Source: Lutibacter maritimus
Lineage (GTDB): Bacteria; Bacteroidota; Bacteroidia; Flavobacteriales; Flavobacteriaceae
Assembly: GCF_900116115.1 (NCBI RefSeq)
Contig: NZ_FOZP01000002.1
Span: 143,487-207,486 of the forward strand
DNA: 64,000 nucleotides
Direction: 5' to 3'
Under the pieces are notes generated by a model. It made no database searches and had not been told where the DNA came from. It saw only the letters and a list, made by a program, of their open reading frames with translations. A program made the position numbers and the translations under genes. Position 1 is the stretch's first letter. Each line of letters opens with the position of its first letter. Positions 36,123-44,769 of this stretch are shown here, piece after piece.

Positions 36123-38378
36123 TTATACTTTTGTATATAATTCAAGTAAATTTATTTTTGCTTTTAGTAAATCTTCAAATTCAAGTAAAATACTAAAATA
36201 TAACGTTGTGTTTTTAGGACTAGATTCTGTGGTTCTAGTTCTTTCAACTTGTTTTTGAGTGTAATTACCAACTTCTGCCAAAAGGTTTTCAAGTTCTTCA
36301 ATTAAATATGGTATTTGATTAAAAGAATGCGTTTCAAATACTGAGCGTGTTTTTGAAAACATCTCATTTAATTGTAACTCAATTTCTTTTAACTCACTTG
36401 CTTGATTTTCTTTTAAAGCTTTATGGTTATTATGAATATGTTTATAACTTATTTTTGAAATAAAACCTATAGATTGTGCAATATCTTGCAATGTTTTTAT
36501 TACATCAATGTAAAAAGAACTAGCGCTAATGGATGATTCTTGTAAGTTTTTAATAAAATAGAAAATATTATTTTGTAAATCTTCAATTTCAGTTTCTAGT
36601 TTACTTACATCATTTTTAGCTTTTTTAAGCTTTTTTAAATCTTCCTTTACCAACCCATCAATAGCAGTACTTTGTATTTTGTCTACGCGTTTTAATACTT
36701 TTGAAATATTATTTGCACTTTCTTCAATAACTCCTTGAACAGAATTACTTTCGGCATTGTTTAAACTATCTTCAGCTTTAAGCTCTTTAGATTTTTTTAA
36801 ATAGTTTAAAGAATTTCTTGCAATAATTAATATTGAAAACAGCAATAAAACACTTATCATTACAGATCCACCGATATGAATTAGATATGCAACTGTAGCT
36901 GCTGCAATAAAAGCAATTATAGCTGTAAAAAACCATCCGCCAATTACATTCATTACGCCAGCAACTCTGTAAACAGCACTTTCACTTCCCCAAGCTCTAT
37001 CTGATAATGATGATCCCATAGCAACCATAAAAGTTACATACGTTGTAGACAGGGGTAATTTGTATGAAGTAGCAATAGATATTAAAATTCCGGCTACCAT
37101 TAAATTTACTGCGGCTCTAACTAAATCAAACGCAGGTAAATCTTTATTTTTCGCATGCTCTATCTGAATTTGCGGTTTTTCAAACTGTTTTTCAATTTTA
37201 TCTTGAATTGATTTTGGGGTTTTTGCATCAAAATAAAATGCGATAGCTTTTGAACTTCTTACCAAAACTCTTGATAAAAAGTTAGGTTCAAAACGTTCTT
37301 TTGAATTTCCTTCTCTTGATAGGTTGATTTCTGTTTGCGCAACATACTTTGCTTTTTTTGAAAACCACAATGTTAACACCATTACAATTCCCGATATAAA
37401 AAGTAATAATGTTGGTGTTGGAACTTTATCTGCTAAAAAGGACATTCCAAATTCTGTTGCTGGAATTCCTGAAACAGCCCAAACTTGATATGATTGCCAT
37501 GCCGCGATTGGAACTCCAATAAAATTCACCAAATCATTACCAGCAAACGCTAATGCCAAAGCAAAAGTTCCAACAATAATAACTATTTTATAAATGTTAA
37601 CTTTTAAAAACTGAATTATAACAAAAGAGAATGCAGACCAAAATGCTAGGTTAATTGCAATAATTGGCACTGCATGTATTTCTAAAAATTCTTTGATAGT
37701 TTTCCCTTCAGTTATGGCAAAGCTAGCTTTGGCAATTCCTGTTCCTCCAATTCCTTTTAAAAGAATAAAATACACCATAGATGTTAATGCAATACCGCCA
37801 AATAAAGCACCAACCCAAGCAGCTTTTTTATCGTAATTAAAAGACAATAATAATCGTGCTACATACTGTACAATTGCCCCAACAGTAAACGAAATTATTA
37901 CTGATAATAAAATTCCAATGATAATTTCTGTGGCTTGTGAGGTGTTAATATAATTTACAACTTCCGAAAAACCGCCACCACCTGCATAAATTTTAACCAA
38001 AGCAATTGCAACTGCCGCACCTAATAATTCAAAAACAATTGAAACAGTTGTTGAAGTTGGCATACCAATGGTATTAAAGAAATCTAGCAATAAAATATCG
38101 GTAATCATTACTGCCATAAATATGACCATAATGTCCGCAAACATAAACATGTTAGGGTTAAAAATGCCTTTTCGCGCAACTTCCATCATTCCGCTTGAAA
38201 AAATAGCACCAAGCGCAATTCCAATACTGGCAACAATCATAATTGTTTTCATTGATACCGCTTTAGAACCAACTGCAGAGTTCAAAAAGTTTACAGCATC
38301 ATTACTAACCCCTACAACTAAATCGGCAACCGCTAATACAGCAAGGGCAATAATCATTAATAAATATATATTATCCAT
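36123..38378 (-). CDS. PiT family inorganic phosphate transporter with C-terminal PhoU-like domain (copy 2)
   Basis: 751 residues, same architecture as copy 1: PiT signatures GVSNDAVNF and AGNDLVNFIG and a PhoU-like C-terminus. The two proteins are alike over their whole length, including the final KQVERTRTTESSPKNTTLYF stretch, so they arose by tandem duplication. Only this copy has a Pho-box promoter. Its predicted 82-nt leader begins with a sequence complementary to the candidate small RNA encoded just upstream. Confidence 0.9.
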   Translation of the reverse strand: MDNIYLLMIIALAVLAVADLVVGVSNDAVNFLNSAVGSKAVSMKTIMIVASIGIALGAIFSSGMMEVARKGIFNPNMFMFADIMVIFMAVMITDILLLDFFNTIGMPTSTTVSIVFELLGAAVAIALVKIYAGGGGFSEVVNYINTSQATEIIIGILLSVIISFTVGAIVQYVARLLLSFNYDKKAAWVGALFGGIALTSMVYFILLKGIGGTGIAKASFAITEGKTIKEFLEIHAVPIIAINLAFWSAFSFVIIQFLKVNIYKIVIIVGTFALALAFAGNDLVNFIGVPIAAWQSYQVWAVSGIPATEFGMSFLADKVPTPTLLLFISGIVMVLTLWFSKKAKYVAQTEINLSREGNSKERFEPNFLSRVLVRSSKAIAFYFDAKTPKSIQDKIEKQFEKPQIQIEHAKNKDLPAFDLVRAAVNLMVAGILISIATSYKLPLSTTYVTFMVAMGSSLSDRAWGSESAVYRVAGVMNVIGGWFFTAIIAFIAAATVAYLIHIGGSVMISVLLLFSILIIARNSLNYLKKSKELKAEDSLNNAESNSVQGVIEESANNISKVLKRVDKIQSTAIDGLVKEDLKKLKKAKNDVSKLETEIEDLQNNIFYFIKNLQESSISASSFYIDVIKTLQDIAQSIGFISKISYKHIHNNHKALKENQASELKEIELQLNEMFSKTRSVFETHSFNQIPYLIEELENLLAEVGNYTQKQVERTRTTESSPKNTTLYFSILLEFEDLLKAKINLLELYTKV

Positions 38379-38466
38379 AAATTAGTTTTATTGTTTTTTT
38401 AGAAATAACTGATTTTGTGTTTATTTACAATATGTTATCTCTACTTTTTATTAGTTTTTGTCGTTG

Positions 38467-38511
38467 CAAAGAACCTACTCTAATGTTAAGTTAATGTTAA
38501 CATTATGTTAT
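38467..38511 (-). promoter_or_regulatory. Pho-box promoter of PiT copy 2
   Basis: On the minus strand: ATAAC (38511-38507), 6 nt, TTAAC (38500-38496), 6 nt, TTAAC (38489-38485), 14 nt, TTTG (38470-38467). Three boxes with an 11-bp period. The predicted transcript starts about 38462-38460, at GACAAAAACTAATA, identical to the porin transcript start. Confidence 0.7.
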
Positions 38512-38526
38512 TTTATGTAATGAAAT

Positions 38527-38556
38527 AAAAAAAGGCTACCAAAGAAATTGGTAGCC
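38527..38556 (-). terminator. Orphan intrinsic terminator (3' end of the candidate small RNA)
   Basis: A 9-bp perfect stem (38534-38542 with 38548-38556), 5-nt loop, then seven T on the minus strand. It stands just upstream of the Pho boxes of PiT copy 2 and belongs to no annotated gene. Confidence 0.75.
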
Positions 38557-38637
38557 AGAGCATTTCAAAATCTTGTTGACAAAAACTAATAGACTTTATG
38601 AAATGAAGGAATTATTATAGCTAATAATTCTTGTCAA
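38527..38637 (-). ncRNA. Candidate small RNA antisense to two Pho transcripts
   Basis: Read on the minus strand the segment holds three perfect stems in a row: GAATTATTA/TAATAATTC (38630-38609), CATTTCA/TGAAATG (38605-38599 with 38567-38561) enclosing a 31-nt loop, and a terminator hairpin GGCTACCAA/TTGGTAGCC (38556-38534) followed by T7. The loop contains TATTAGTTTTTGTC (38591-38578), the exact reverse complement of the predicted first 14 nt of the PiT copy 2 and porin-region transcripts. No gene precedes the terminator on this strand, because phoU has its own terminator at 39233-39206. The 5' end (about 38637) is a guess from a weak AATTTTG element. Expression is not shown by sequence. Confidence 0.5.
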
Positions 38638-38772
38638 AATTCGAAAATTTAAAACAGTTTCATGTAATGTAAATATTAAGTAATTATTAAAATTTATTTA
38701 AACTATCATTTAAAAATTGTCTTTTATTTAATCATTAAAAAATGTATGTTTACTTCTACTTTTGTAAAAAAT

Positions 38773-39215
38773 ATGATTCGAAAATTTCTTTTTTTATTGC
38801 TTTAGCCATCATTTTATTTGTTTAATGAATCTATCCAGGATTTACCAATAAGTATTGATGCTGTATATTTAAAAAAAGTAAAAAATATTTGTGGAGAAAT
38901 TATTAGATTATGCTGCAACGGCTCAAAACGATTTAAAAATAAATAAAAAGCAAAATAATATTATTACTGAAATAAAAATTGCCCACAGAAAAATGGAGGA
39001 AATTATTAAAGACGTAAAAGATTTAAACAAAATAATAAATTTATTGATAAATTAATACGAAAAGATTTAATAACTTTTGAAATGGCTTCTTCAATTTTTA
39101 ACGATTATTCTAACGTAAATGATTTTATAAAAAAACTATTGAGGTCGCCGAATTATTGTATAGTTCTAAAGATACTTTATTTGAAAATGGAAACTTTATA
39201 GATAAAAAAAGAGCG
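38773..39215 (+). pseudogene. Decayed Na/Pi-cotransporter-like gene (C-terminal PhoU-like part)
   Basis: No long frame is open, but short frames in series read LPISIDAVYLKKV, then EKLLDYAATAQNDLKINKK, HRKMEEIIKDVKDLNK, KLIRKDLITFEMASSIFNDY and KKTIEVAELLYSSKDTLF. This order resembles the soluble PhoU-like C-terminus of flavobacterial Na/Pi cotransporters. At least three frameshifts and two stops are needed to join them, and most of the membrane part is missing. A fossil -7 element TACTTTTG lies at 38757-38764. The call of family is from recollection of its sequence pattern. Confidence 0.55.
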
Positions 39216-39233
39216 CTTAATTGCGCTCTTTTT
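39206..39233. terminator. Terminator of the pst-phoU operon
   Basis: An 11-bp perfect stem AAAAAGAGCGC (39206-39216) with 39223-39233, 6-nt loop, T-rich on both strands. It starts 4 nt after the phoU stop on the minus strand. Confidence 0.9.
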
Positions 39234-39236
39234 AAA

Positions 39237-39899
39237 CTACTTTTTCTTTTTGTGTTTCAATATTTTAGCATCAATATAATAAATAATGCTTTCAGAGATA
39301 TTCTTTAACAAATCTCCTATTTTTTCATACTTTTTCATCACAACTAAGGCCATTAAATATTGTTTTACCAATGCGGGATTTTTGGTAACTTCTTCTTCAA
39401 CAACAATAAAAGTATTTGCATTTATTTGATTGATAACTTTATCTTTTTTAAATACTTTTCTGGCTGCTTTTAAGTTTTCATCAGTATATGCTGTTACAAT
39501 ATCTTTAAACATACTTTCTAAAGTTTCAAACATTACTTTAAATTGTAGTTTTTCTACTAATTCAGGTGCTAATTTTTGGTTTAAATCTATGGTATGATTT
39601 GCAATATCAAAAGCCTGATCACCAATGCGTTCAAGATTATAATTAATTTTTAGCAATGCTAATGCAAAACGCAAATCTGTAGCTACAGGATTATTTAATG
39701 CAATAAAATTGTCTAAATCTCTTTCAATTTTTAAATCCAGCGCATTAATTCTATTTTCTTTTAAAATTACTTCTTCTGCAATATCAGTGTCAAAAGTGAT
39801 AAATGCTTCAAAAGATTGTTCTACTTGGTTTTGACACAAGTTTAACATTTCTTCTCCAATTTTACTTAAAGTAACTCTTTGTTCTTCAATATTTATCAT
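39237..39899 (-). CDS. phoU: Phosphate signalling protein PhoU
   Basis: 220 residues, two PhoU three-helix repeats with acidic metal-binding patterns (ENRINALDLKIERDLD near 45-60, YEKIGDLLKNISESI near 190-205). PhoU links the Pst transporter to the PhoR/PhoB two-component system and restrains Pho expression when phosphate is ample. It is the last gene of pstSCAB-phoU, 11 nt after pstB. PhoR and PhoB themselves are not in the window. Confidence 0.93.
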   Translation of the reverse strand: MINIEEQRVTLSKIGEEMLNLCQNQVEQSFEAFITFDTDIAEEVILKENRINALDLKIERDLDNFIALNNPVATDLRFALALLKINYNLERIGDQAFDIANHTIDLNQKLAPELVEKLQFKVMFETLESMFKDIVTAYTDENLKAARKVFKKDKVINQINANTFIVVEEEVTKNPALVKQYLMALVVMKKYEKIGDLLKNISESIIYYIDAKILKHKKKK

Positions 39900-39910
39900 A
39901 ATATAATTTT

Positions 39911-40753
39911 TTAACCAAATCTACCTGTAATATAATTTTCTGTTTGTTTTTTCTCTGGATTTGTAAAAATCTTTCGCGTTTTATCATATTCAATTAATTC
40001 ACCCAAGTAAAAGAATGCTGTATAATCACTAATTCTAGAGGCTTGTTGCATATTGTGTGTTACAATAATTATGGTGTATTCTTCTTTTAAATGATGAATT
40101 AACTCTTCAATTTTTGCTGTTGAAATAGGATCTAATGCCGATGTTGGTTCGTCCATTAACAAAATAGAAGGTTGTACTGCAAGTGTGCGCGCAATACATA
40201 AACGTTGTTGCTGACCACCAGATAAAGCCAAGGCAGATTTTTTTAAATTATCTTTAACTTCTTCCCAAAGATCGGCTTGTTTTAATGCTTTTTCAACACG
40301 TTCGTTAATTAGTTTTTTATCTTTTATTCCTTGAATTTGAAGACCATAAGCAACGTTATCAAAAATTGATTTTGGAAACGGATTTGGTTTTTGAAATACC
40401 ATTCCAATCTCTTTACGCAACTGTTCAACATTTACTTTTTTCTTATAAATATTGTCGCCATCAATTTTTATTTTACCTTCCATTTTAAAACCTTCAACAT
40501 AGTCATTCATTCTGTTAAATAAACGAAGAAATGTAGATTTTCCGCAGCCAGAAGGTCCAATAAATGCAGTAATTGTATTTGGTTTAATAACCATATCAAT
40601 TCCTTTAATTGCCATAAAATCATCATACCAAACTTTTACACCTTTGGTTTCAATTCTAGAAGCATTTTGCTGGGTTGATTCATCCACTATTTCAGGTGAA
40701 TCTATTTTTGTGCTTTTTATGTTTTCCATTGTTATTTCAATTTCTTTTGCCAT
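39911..40753 (-). CDS. pstB: Phosphate ABC transporter ATP-binding protein
   Basis: 280 residues with Walker [10 protein letters not shown], signature LSGGQQQR and Walker [14 protein letters not shown], plus the PstB-typical [11 protein letters not shown] after the Q-loop. The chosen ATG overlaps pstA by 22 nt; an in-frame ATG at 40729 (MENIKSTK) would give 272 residues and no overlap, and both are possible because the first ~30 residues are not conserved. It powers PstC/PstA. Confidence 0.95.
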   Translation of the reverse strand: MAKEIEITMENIKSTKIDSPEIVDESTQQNASRIETKGVKVWYDDFMAIKGIDMVIKPNTITAFIGPSGCGKSTFLRLFNRMNDYVEGFKMEGKIKIDGDNIYKKKVNVEQLRKEIGMVFQKPNPFPKSIFDNVAYGLQIQGIKDKKLINERVEKALKQADLWEEVKDNLKKSALALSGGQQQRLCIARTLAVQPSILLMDEPTSALDPISTAKIEELIHHLKEEYTIIIVTHNMQQASRISDYTAFFYLGELIEYDKTRKIFTNPEKKQTENYITGRFG

Positions 40754-41586
40754 TTGTTTCTAAAGTAAACAGCAATTCCATTCATTACAAATGTTATAAT
40801 TAATAATATGATGATAGCTGCAGATGCTGCAATTGCAAATCCTTGTTGTGGCCTTGTGGTCCAGCTAAAAATTTGCATTGGAAGTACTGAAAACGTATCA
40901 AAAACTGAATGTGGTACAAACGGCACATAAGCCATGGCACCAACCACAATTAAAGGTGCTGTTTCACCTATTGCTCTTGATAAAGATAAAATAATACCGG
41001 TTAATATTCCTCCGAAAGATGAAGGTAATACAACATTTTTAATTGTTTGCCATTTAGAAGCACCCAAACCATAAGACGCTTCTTTTAAAGAATGTGGAAC
41101 AGCTTTTATAGCCTCACGCGTTGCTACAATAATTATTGGTAATATTAATAATGATAAAGTTAAGCTACCTGATAAAATACTACCACCAAGCCCAAAAAAG
41201 CGAACAAAAATTCCCAAACCTAAAAGTCCATAAATTATTGATGGTACCCCTGCTAAGTTGGAGATATTAATTTCTAATAATGATGAAAATTTAGATTTTT
41301 TAGCATATTCTTCTAAATAAATACCAGCACCAACTCCTACTGGAATTGCAAATATTATGGTTAATAACATTAAATCTAAAGTACCAATAATAGCCGTATA
41401 AATCCCTGCTTTTTCAGGTCTTCTAGAAGGTAAACTAGTTAAAAAATCCCAATTAATTCTAGTGACACCTACTTTTAAAATATTATAAATTAAAACACCT
41501 AAAATAAAAATCCCAAGCATTGTAAATAAAATACCTAATATTTTAAACACCTGATCTATAAATCTATTTTTCTGAAGATTATTCAT
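40732..41586 (-). CDS. pstA: Phosphate ABC transporter permease PstA
   Basis: 284 residues, six predicted membrane segments. The EAA-type loop that contacts the ATPase reads [23 protein letters not shown] (in two parts, about 155-177). It starts 8 nt inside the end of pstC and ends inside the pstB start region, so the genes are tightly coupled. Confidence 0.94.
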   Translation of the reverse strand: MNNLQKNRFIDQVFKILGILFTMLGIFILGVLIYNILKVGVTRINWDFLTSLPSRRPEKAGIYTAIIGTLDLMLLTIIFAIPVGVGAGIYLEEYAKKSKFSSLLEINISNLAGVPSIIYGLLGLGIFVRFFGLGGSILSGSLTLSLLILPIIIVATREAIKAVPHSLKEASYGLGASKWQTIKNVVLPSSFGGILTGIILSLSRAIGETAPLIVVGAMAYVPFVPHSVFDTFSVLPMQIFSWTTRPQQGFAIAASAAIIILLIITFVMNGIAVYFRNKWQKKLK

Positions 41587-42454
41587 ATTTTTCCTGGTAT
41601 TTTTTCTTAATATAAAAACTAATACTATTTAAAATAAATGTAAATAGGAATAAGGTTAATCCTGCCGCAAATATTGTTTTATATTCAATAGAGCCTTGAG
41701 GTGCATCACCCATACTCACTTGTACAATGTACGATGTAATTGTTTGAACTGGCACTGTTGGATCTAATGTTAATTGCGGTTGTTGGCCCGCTGCAATTGC
41801 AACAATCATTGTTTCGCCAATAGCTCTTGAAATTGCTAATATTATAGAAACAATTATACCTGATGAAGCTGCAGGAACCATTACTTTAAAAGCCGTTTGA
41901 AACCTAGTAGCGCCCATTCCGAAAGAGGCTAATTTTAACGATTTAGGTACTGCGTGCAATGCATCCTCACTTAATGAAGAAATAAAAGGAATAATCATAA
42001 TTCCCATTACAATTCCGGCAGACAATGAATTAAACGTTTCTAAATCTGGGTAAATAGTTTGCAAAAAAGGTGTAACAATGGTTAAAGCAAAAAAACCATA
42101 AACAACAGTTGGTATAGCCGCTAAAATTTCCAAAAAAGGTTTTAATACTTTTCTAAAACTTTTTGGCGCATACATGTTTAAATAAATAGCAATTGTTAGT
42201 CCAATTGGTAAAGCTACTGCTATGGCTATTGCTGCAGTTAAAAAAGTTCCAGAAACTAACGCTAAAATACCAAAATGTTTTTCACTATAAAGTGGTGTCC
42301 ATTGAGTGTCTGTTAAAAAGTCTAAAATAGAAACACTTTTAAAAAAAGCAATACTTTCAAAAAGTAGCACCACTATAATTCCAACAGTTGTCAAAATTGT
42401 AATAGAAGCAAAAAACTTTAAAACTAATTCAATTATTTTTTCTTTAATTTTCAT
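41579..42454 (-). CDS. pstC: Phosphate ABC transporter permease PstC
   Basis: 291 residues from ATG at 42454 (MKIKEKIIEL). An ATG three codons earlier (42463) is in frame, but it would begin 3 nt behind the foot of a 9-bp hairpin, leaving no room for ribosome binding, so the inner start is preferred. Six membrane segments, EAA loop SEDALHAVPKSLKLASFGMGA. Its 3' end overlaps pstA by 8 nt. Confidence 0.92.
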   Translation of the reverse strand: MKIKEKIIELVLKFFASITILTTVGIIVVLLFESIAFFKSVSILDFLTDTQWTPLYSEKHFGILALVSGTFLTAAIAIAVALPIGLTIAIYLNMYAPKSFRKVLKPFLEILAAIPTVVYGFFALTIVTPFLQTIYPDLETFNSLSAGIVMGIMIIPFISSLSEDALHAVPKSLKLASFGMGATRFQTAFKVMVPAASSGIIVSIILAISRAIGETMIVAIAAGQQPQLTLDPTVPVQTITSYIVQVSMGDAPQGSIEYKTIFAAGLTLFLFTFILNSISFYIKKKYQEKYE

Positions 42455-42465
42455 AAAATACATTA

Positions 42466-42487
42466 GCCGATAAGCAAACTTATCGGC
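42466..42487 (-). promoter_or_regulatory. Intercistronic hairpin between pstS and pstC
   Basis: GCCGATAAG, loop of 4 nt, CTTATCGGC: a perfect 9-bp GC-containing stem without a T run in the 47-56 nt spacer after pstS. It may protect the pstS mRNA end or damp read-through so that the binding protein is made in excess. Confidence 0.6.
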
Positions 42488-42510
42488 ATATATTTATTTA
42501 AATTGAATAA

Positions 42511-43440
42511 TTATTTTTTTATTAAAATTGCCTCAAAAGCAGCCTTTTGTTCATCGTAACCACTTTGTGGCATTGGAACATAACCAACTTCTTTCGATAA
42601 TTGTGGAGCATTTTCTAAATAAAATTTAACAAATTTCTCAACCTCTGGACGTTGTGCTGATTTTGTATTTACAAAAATAAATAATGATCTTGATAAAGGT
42701 GCGTATTGGTTGTTTGCAACAGTTTCAATACTTGGCAATACAACACCACTTCCGTTGTCTATACCTACAACACCTAATTTATCTTTATTTTCTTCATAGT
42801 ACGATAATCCAAAGTAACCTAAAGCATTTACATCTTTTTCTATTCCTTGTACTGCAACATTGTAATCTGATACAGCATTATAATCTGTTCTACTTGCACC
42901 TGATTCACCCATAATTACTTCTGTAAAAAAATCATACGTTCCGTGAGATGTGTTTGGTCCGTATAAATGGATTTCTTCATTTGGCCATTCAGCTCTAATT
43001 TCATTCCATTTTTTAATAGTACTGTTTGGTTCCCAAAGTTTTTTAAGTTCTTCAGTAGTCATACTTTTAGCCCAAGTATTATCTTTATTAATTACAACAG
43101 TTATACCATCTAAAGCAACTGTTAATTTAATATATTCAATTGCATTTTCTTTACAAAGTTCAATTTCTTTCCCTTTAATTTCTCTTGATGCATCGCTAAT
43201 ATCTGTTACTCCAGTTGCGAATTTTTTAAATCCTCCACCTGTTCCAGATTCACCTACCGTTACTTTTACTTTAGGTTCCGTTTTTAAGAATTCTTCTGCA
43301 ACTGCTTCTGAAACTGGGTAAACTGTTCCAGATCCATCAATTGCAATTGACCCTGTTAATTCTGATGTTTTTTCTGCTTTTTTTTCTCCACAAGAAACTG
43401 CTAAAATTGCTAGAGAGATGATAAATACTAATTTTTTCAT
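42511..43440 (-). CDS. pstS: Phosphate-binding lipoprotein PstS
   Basis: 309 residues. Lipoprotein signal with lipobox AVSC (Cys17). The mature part has the phosphate-binding Ser/Thr loops of the family: IDGSGTVYPVSEA near residue 33, GESGTGGGFKKF near 63 and TSHGTYDFFTE near 163. It delivers phosphate to PstCAB. A Pho-box promoter lies 24 nt before the ATG, and a hairpin separates the gene from pstC. Confidence 0.95.
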   Translation of the reverse strand: MKKLVFIISLAILAVSCGEKKAEKTSELTGSIAIDGSGTVYPVSEAVAEEFLKTEPKVKVTVGESGTGGGFKKFATGVTDISDASREIKGKEIELCKENAIEYIKLTVALDGITVVINKDNTWAKSMTTEELKKLWEPNSTIKKWNEIRAEWPNEEIHLYGPNTSHGTYDFFTEVIMGESGASRTDYNAVSDYNVAVQGIEKDVNALGYFGLSYYEENKDKLGVVGIDNGSGVVLPSIETVANNQYAPLSRSLFIFVNTKSAQRPEVEKFVKFYLENAPQLSKEVGYVPMPQSGYDEQKAAFEAILIKK

Positions 43441-43463
43441 TTTTATATTCTTTAATTGTTTTA

Positions 43464-43497
43464 CAAAGGAATGATTTGATTGTTAAGTTTAAGTTAA
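43464..43497 (-). promoter_or_regulatory. Pho-box promoter of pstSCAB-phoU
   Basis: On the minus strand: TTAAC (43497-43493), 6 nt, TTAAC (43486-43482), 14 nt, TTTG (43467-43464), then 24 nt to the ATG. As pstS is the classical Pho gene, this site anchors the interpretation of the four other sites with the same layout. Confidence 0.75.
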
Positions 43498-43541
43498 CTG
43501 AAAATTATTTGTTTGATATTGATTTCTTTACGTTAATTTGA

Positions 43542-44552
43542 CTATAATTTAAATTCTGCATTTAAAAACAGTAAAGATTCATTATCTAAAGAAGCATTGT
43601 CGAAACTAAACCCTTGGTAGTTTAATGCAAATTTTAATCCTTTAATTGGAGCGTATTGTATACCTGCTATTATTTGGTTTCCATCATTTGAAGTATTCCA
43701 AGCAGTTGACTCACCTGATAAAGTATTAGAGCTTAGTTGATCAAAACGTCCAAATACTTCAACTTTTTTATTAATTACATAGGTTGAATAAAATGATACT
43801 CCATCTAAATTATGATTGTCTATTGGGCTTGAGTATTTTTTACCATTTTGTAATTTATTAAACTCTGCTCCTAATCTCCAATTAGACATTTCATAACCTA
43901 CAAATAATGCCACAGATGTTAGTGCTTTTGATGTAGCAGATTTTTGACTATCTGCATAAATTTTGGTTGTTAAACCTTCTATTGGAGTAAATACCAAACT
44001 TCCTCCAAATTTTTGATACCCATCTGTATCTTGTAATTTTTTATAGCCTTCTCCATTTGCTATTAGAAAATTTGCTTTTAAATTTTTGCTTAGTGAAAAC
44101 TCAGCATTAATACCTAAATCTGCACTACTTCCAAAACTATTTTCATCCATAAAAGATTTAAACAAATAACGATATCCCCAAAAATCTTCCTGATCATTAA
44201 ATTGTTTCATTCCAATTAAACCCATACTTAATTTTACACTACTAGCAACTTTCCAATCTAATTGAGCAGCTTTTAAAAATGCAGTGTATTCACTTCCTGC
44301 AGAGTTACTACCAACATCAAAAGTTATTTTTGCCGAAATATCTTTAGTGAATGCATATTTATAACCTAAATATGAGCGCGTTAACTCAAAAGCACTTGTT
44401 TTAGTCGCGTTGTCACTAAAATCTGCGTGATAATTCCAAAATACTTTAAACTGAATATCACCACTTGGTTTAAAATCTTCACTAGAATTTTGAGAAATTG
44501 CAGCTATAGAAATAAGCATTGCACTTAATAATAATAATAATTGTTTTTTCAT
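43542..44552 (-). CDS. OprO/OprP-like outer-membrane porin
   Basis: 336 residues. Signal peptide about 1-20 (ending AAISQN), then alternating strands of a 16-strand-type barrel, ending with the typical aromatic/hydrophobic strand LLFLNAEFKL. The start of the mature part (GDIQFKVFWNYHADF, then FELTRSYLGYKYAF) resembles phosphate-selective porins O and P. The location in front of pstS (101 nt gap) and a Pho-box promoter further upstream support a role in phosphate passage. Whether it is anion-specific cannot be seen. Confidence 0.82.
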   Translation of the reverse strand: MKKQLLLLLSAMLISIAAISQNSSEDFKPSGDIQFKVFWNYHADFSDNATKTSAFELTRSYLGYKYAFTKDISAKITFDVGSNSAGSEYTAFLKAAQLDWKVASSVKLSMGLIGMKQFNDQEDFWGYRYLFKSFMDENSFGSSADLGINAEFSLSKNLKANFLIANGEGYKKLQDTDGYQKFGGSLVFTPIEGLTTKIYADSQKSATSKALTSVALFVGYEMSNWRLGAEFNKLQNGKKYSSPIDNHNLDGVSFYSTYVINKKVEVFGRFDQLSSNTLSGESTAWNTSNDGNQIIAGIQYAPIKGLKFALNYQGFSFDNASLDNESLLFLNAEFKL

Positions 44553-44637
44553 TGTAATACTGTTTTAATTTTTTTCGTGTTTAAAACGAAAATATTTTAA
44601 AATTTTAATTAAACGAATAGCACTTAATTATAAGTGT

Positions 44638-44748
44638 CTATTTTATTTTTTTGAAAAAATTAAAACATAAAAAGAAGTACATACCATTTAAAATTAAAAT
44701 GGAAGTATCTAAAAAAGTAAAGTGTGTAAAAAATGCTTTACAGTTCAT
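44638..44748 (-). CDS. Putative 36-residue membrane peptide behind a Pho promoter
   Basis: ATG at 44748 to TAG at 44638. The peptide begins MNCKAFFTHFTF, has a hydrophobic stretch ILILNGMYFFLCF (18-30) and ends NFFKKIK, as expected for a single membrane helix with a basic end. The ATG lies 22 nt after the -7 TTTG of the Pho promoter, about the same as for pstS (24) and the TonB receptor (24), and 16-17 nt after the predicted transcript start. A small hairpin (44636-44621) follows the stop. It may instead be a chance frame in the 212-nt porin leader. The rest of the 513-nt gap (44553-45065) holds only AT-rich sequence and the two promoters listed. Confidence 0.35.
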   Translation of the reverse strand: MNCKAFFTHFTFLDTSILILNGMYFFLCFNFFKKIK

Positions 44749-44769
44749 ATGTATTAGTTTTTGTCAGTG

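Noticed and set aside
38561..38591. Plus-strand copy of GACAAAAACTAATA taken as a third Pho-type transcript start.
   Set aside because: No TTTG at the right distance and no boxes upstream on the plus strand; the spot is occupied by a hairpin.
38576..38637. TTGACAA (38576) and TTGTCAA (38631) could form a pseudoknot with the loop of the candidate small RNA.
   Set aside because: A 7-nt match in AT-rich sequence is weak, and it would compete with the seed; kept out of the structure.
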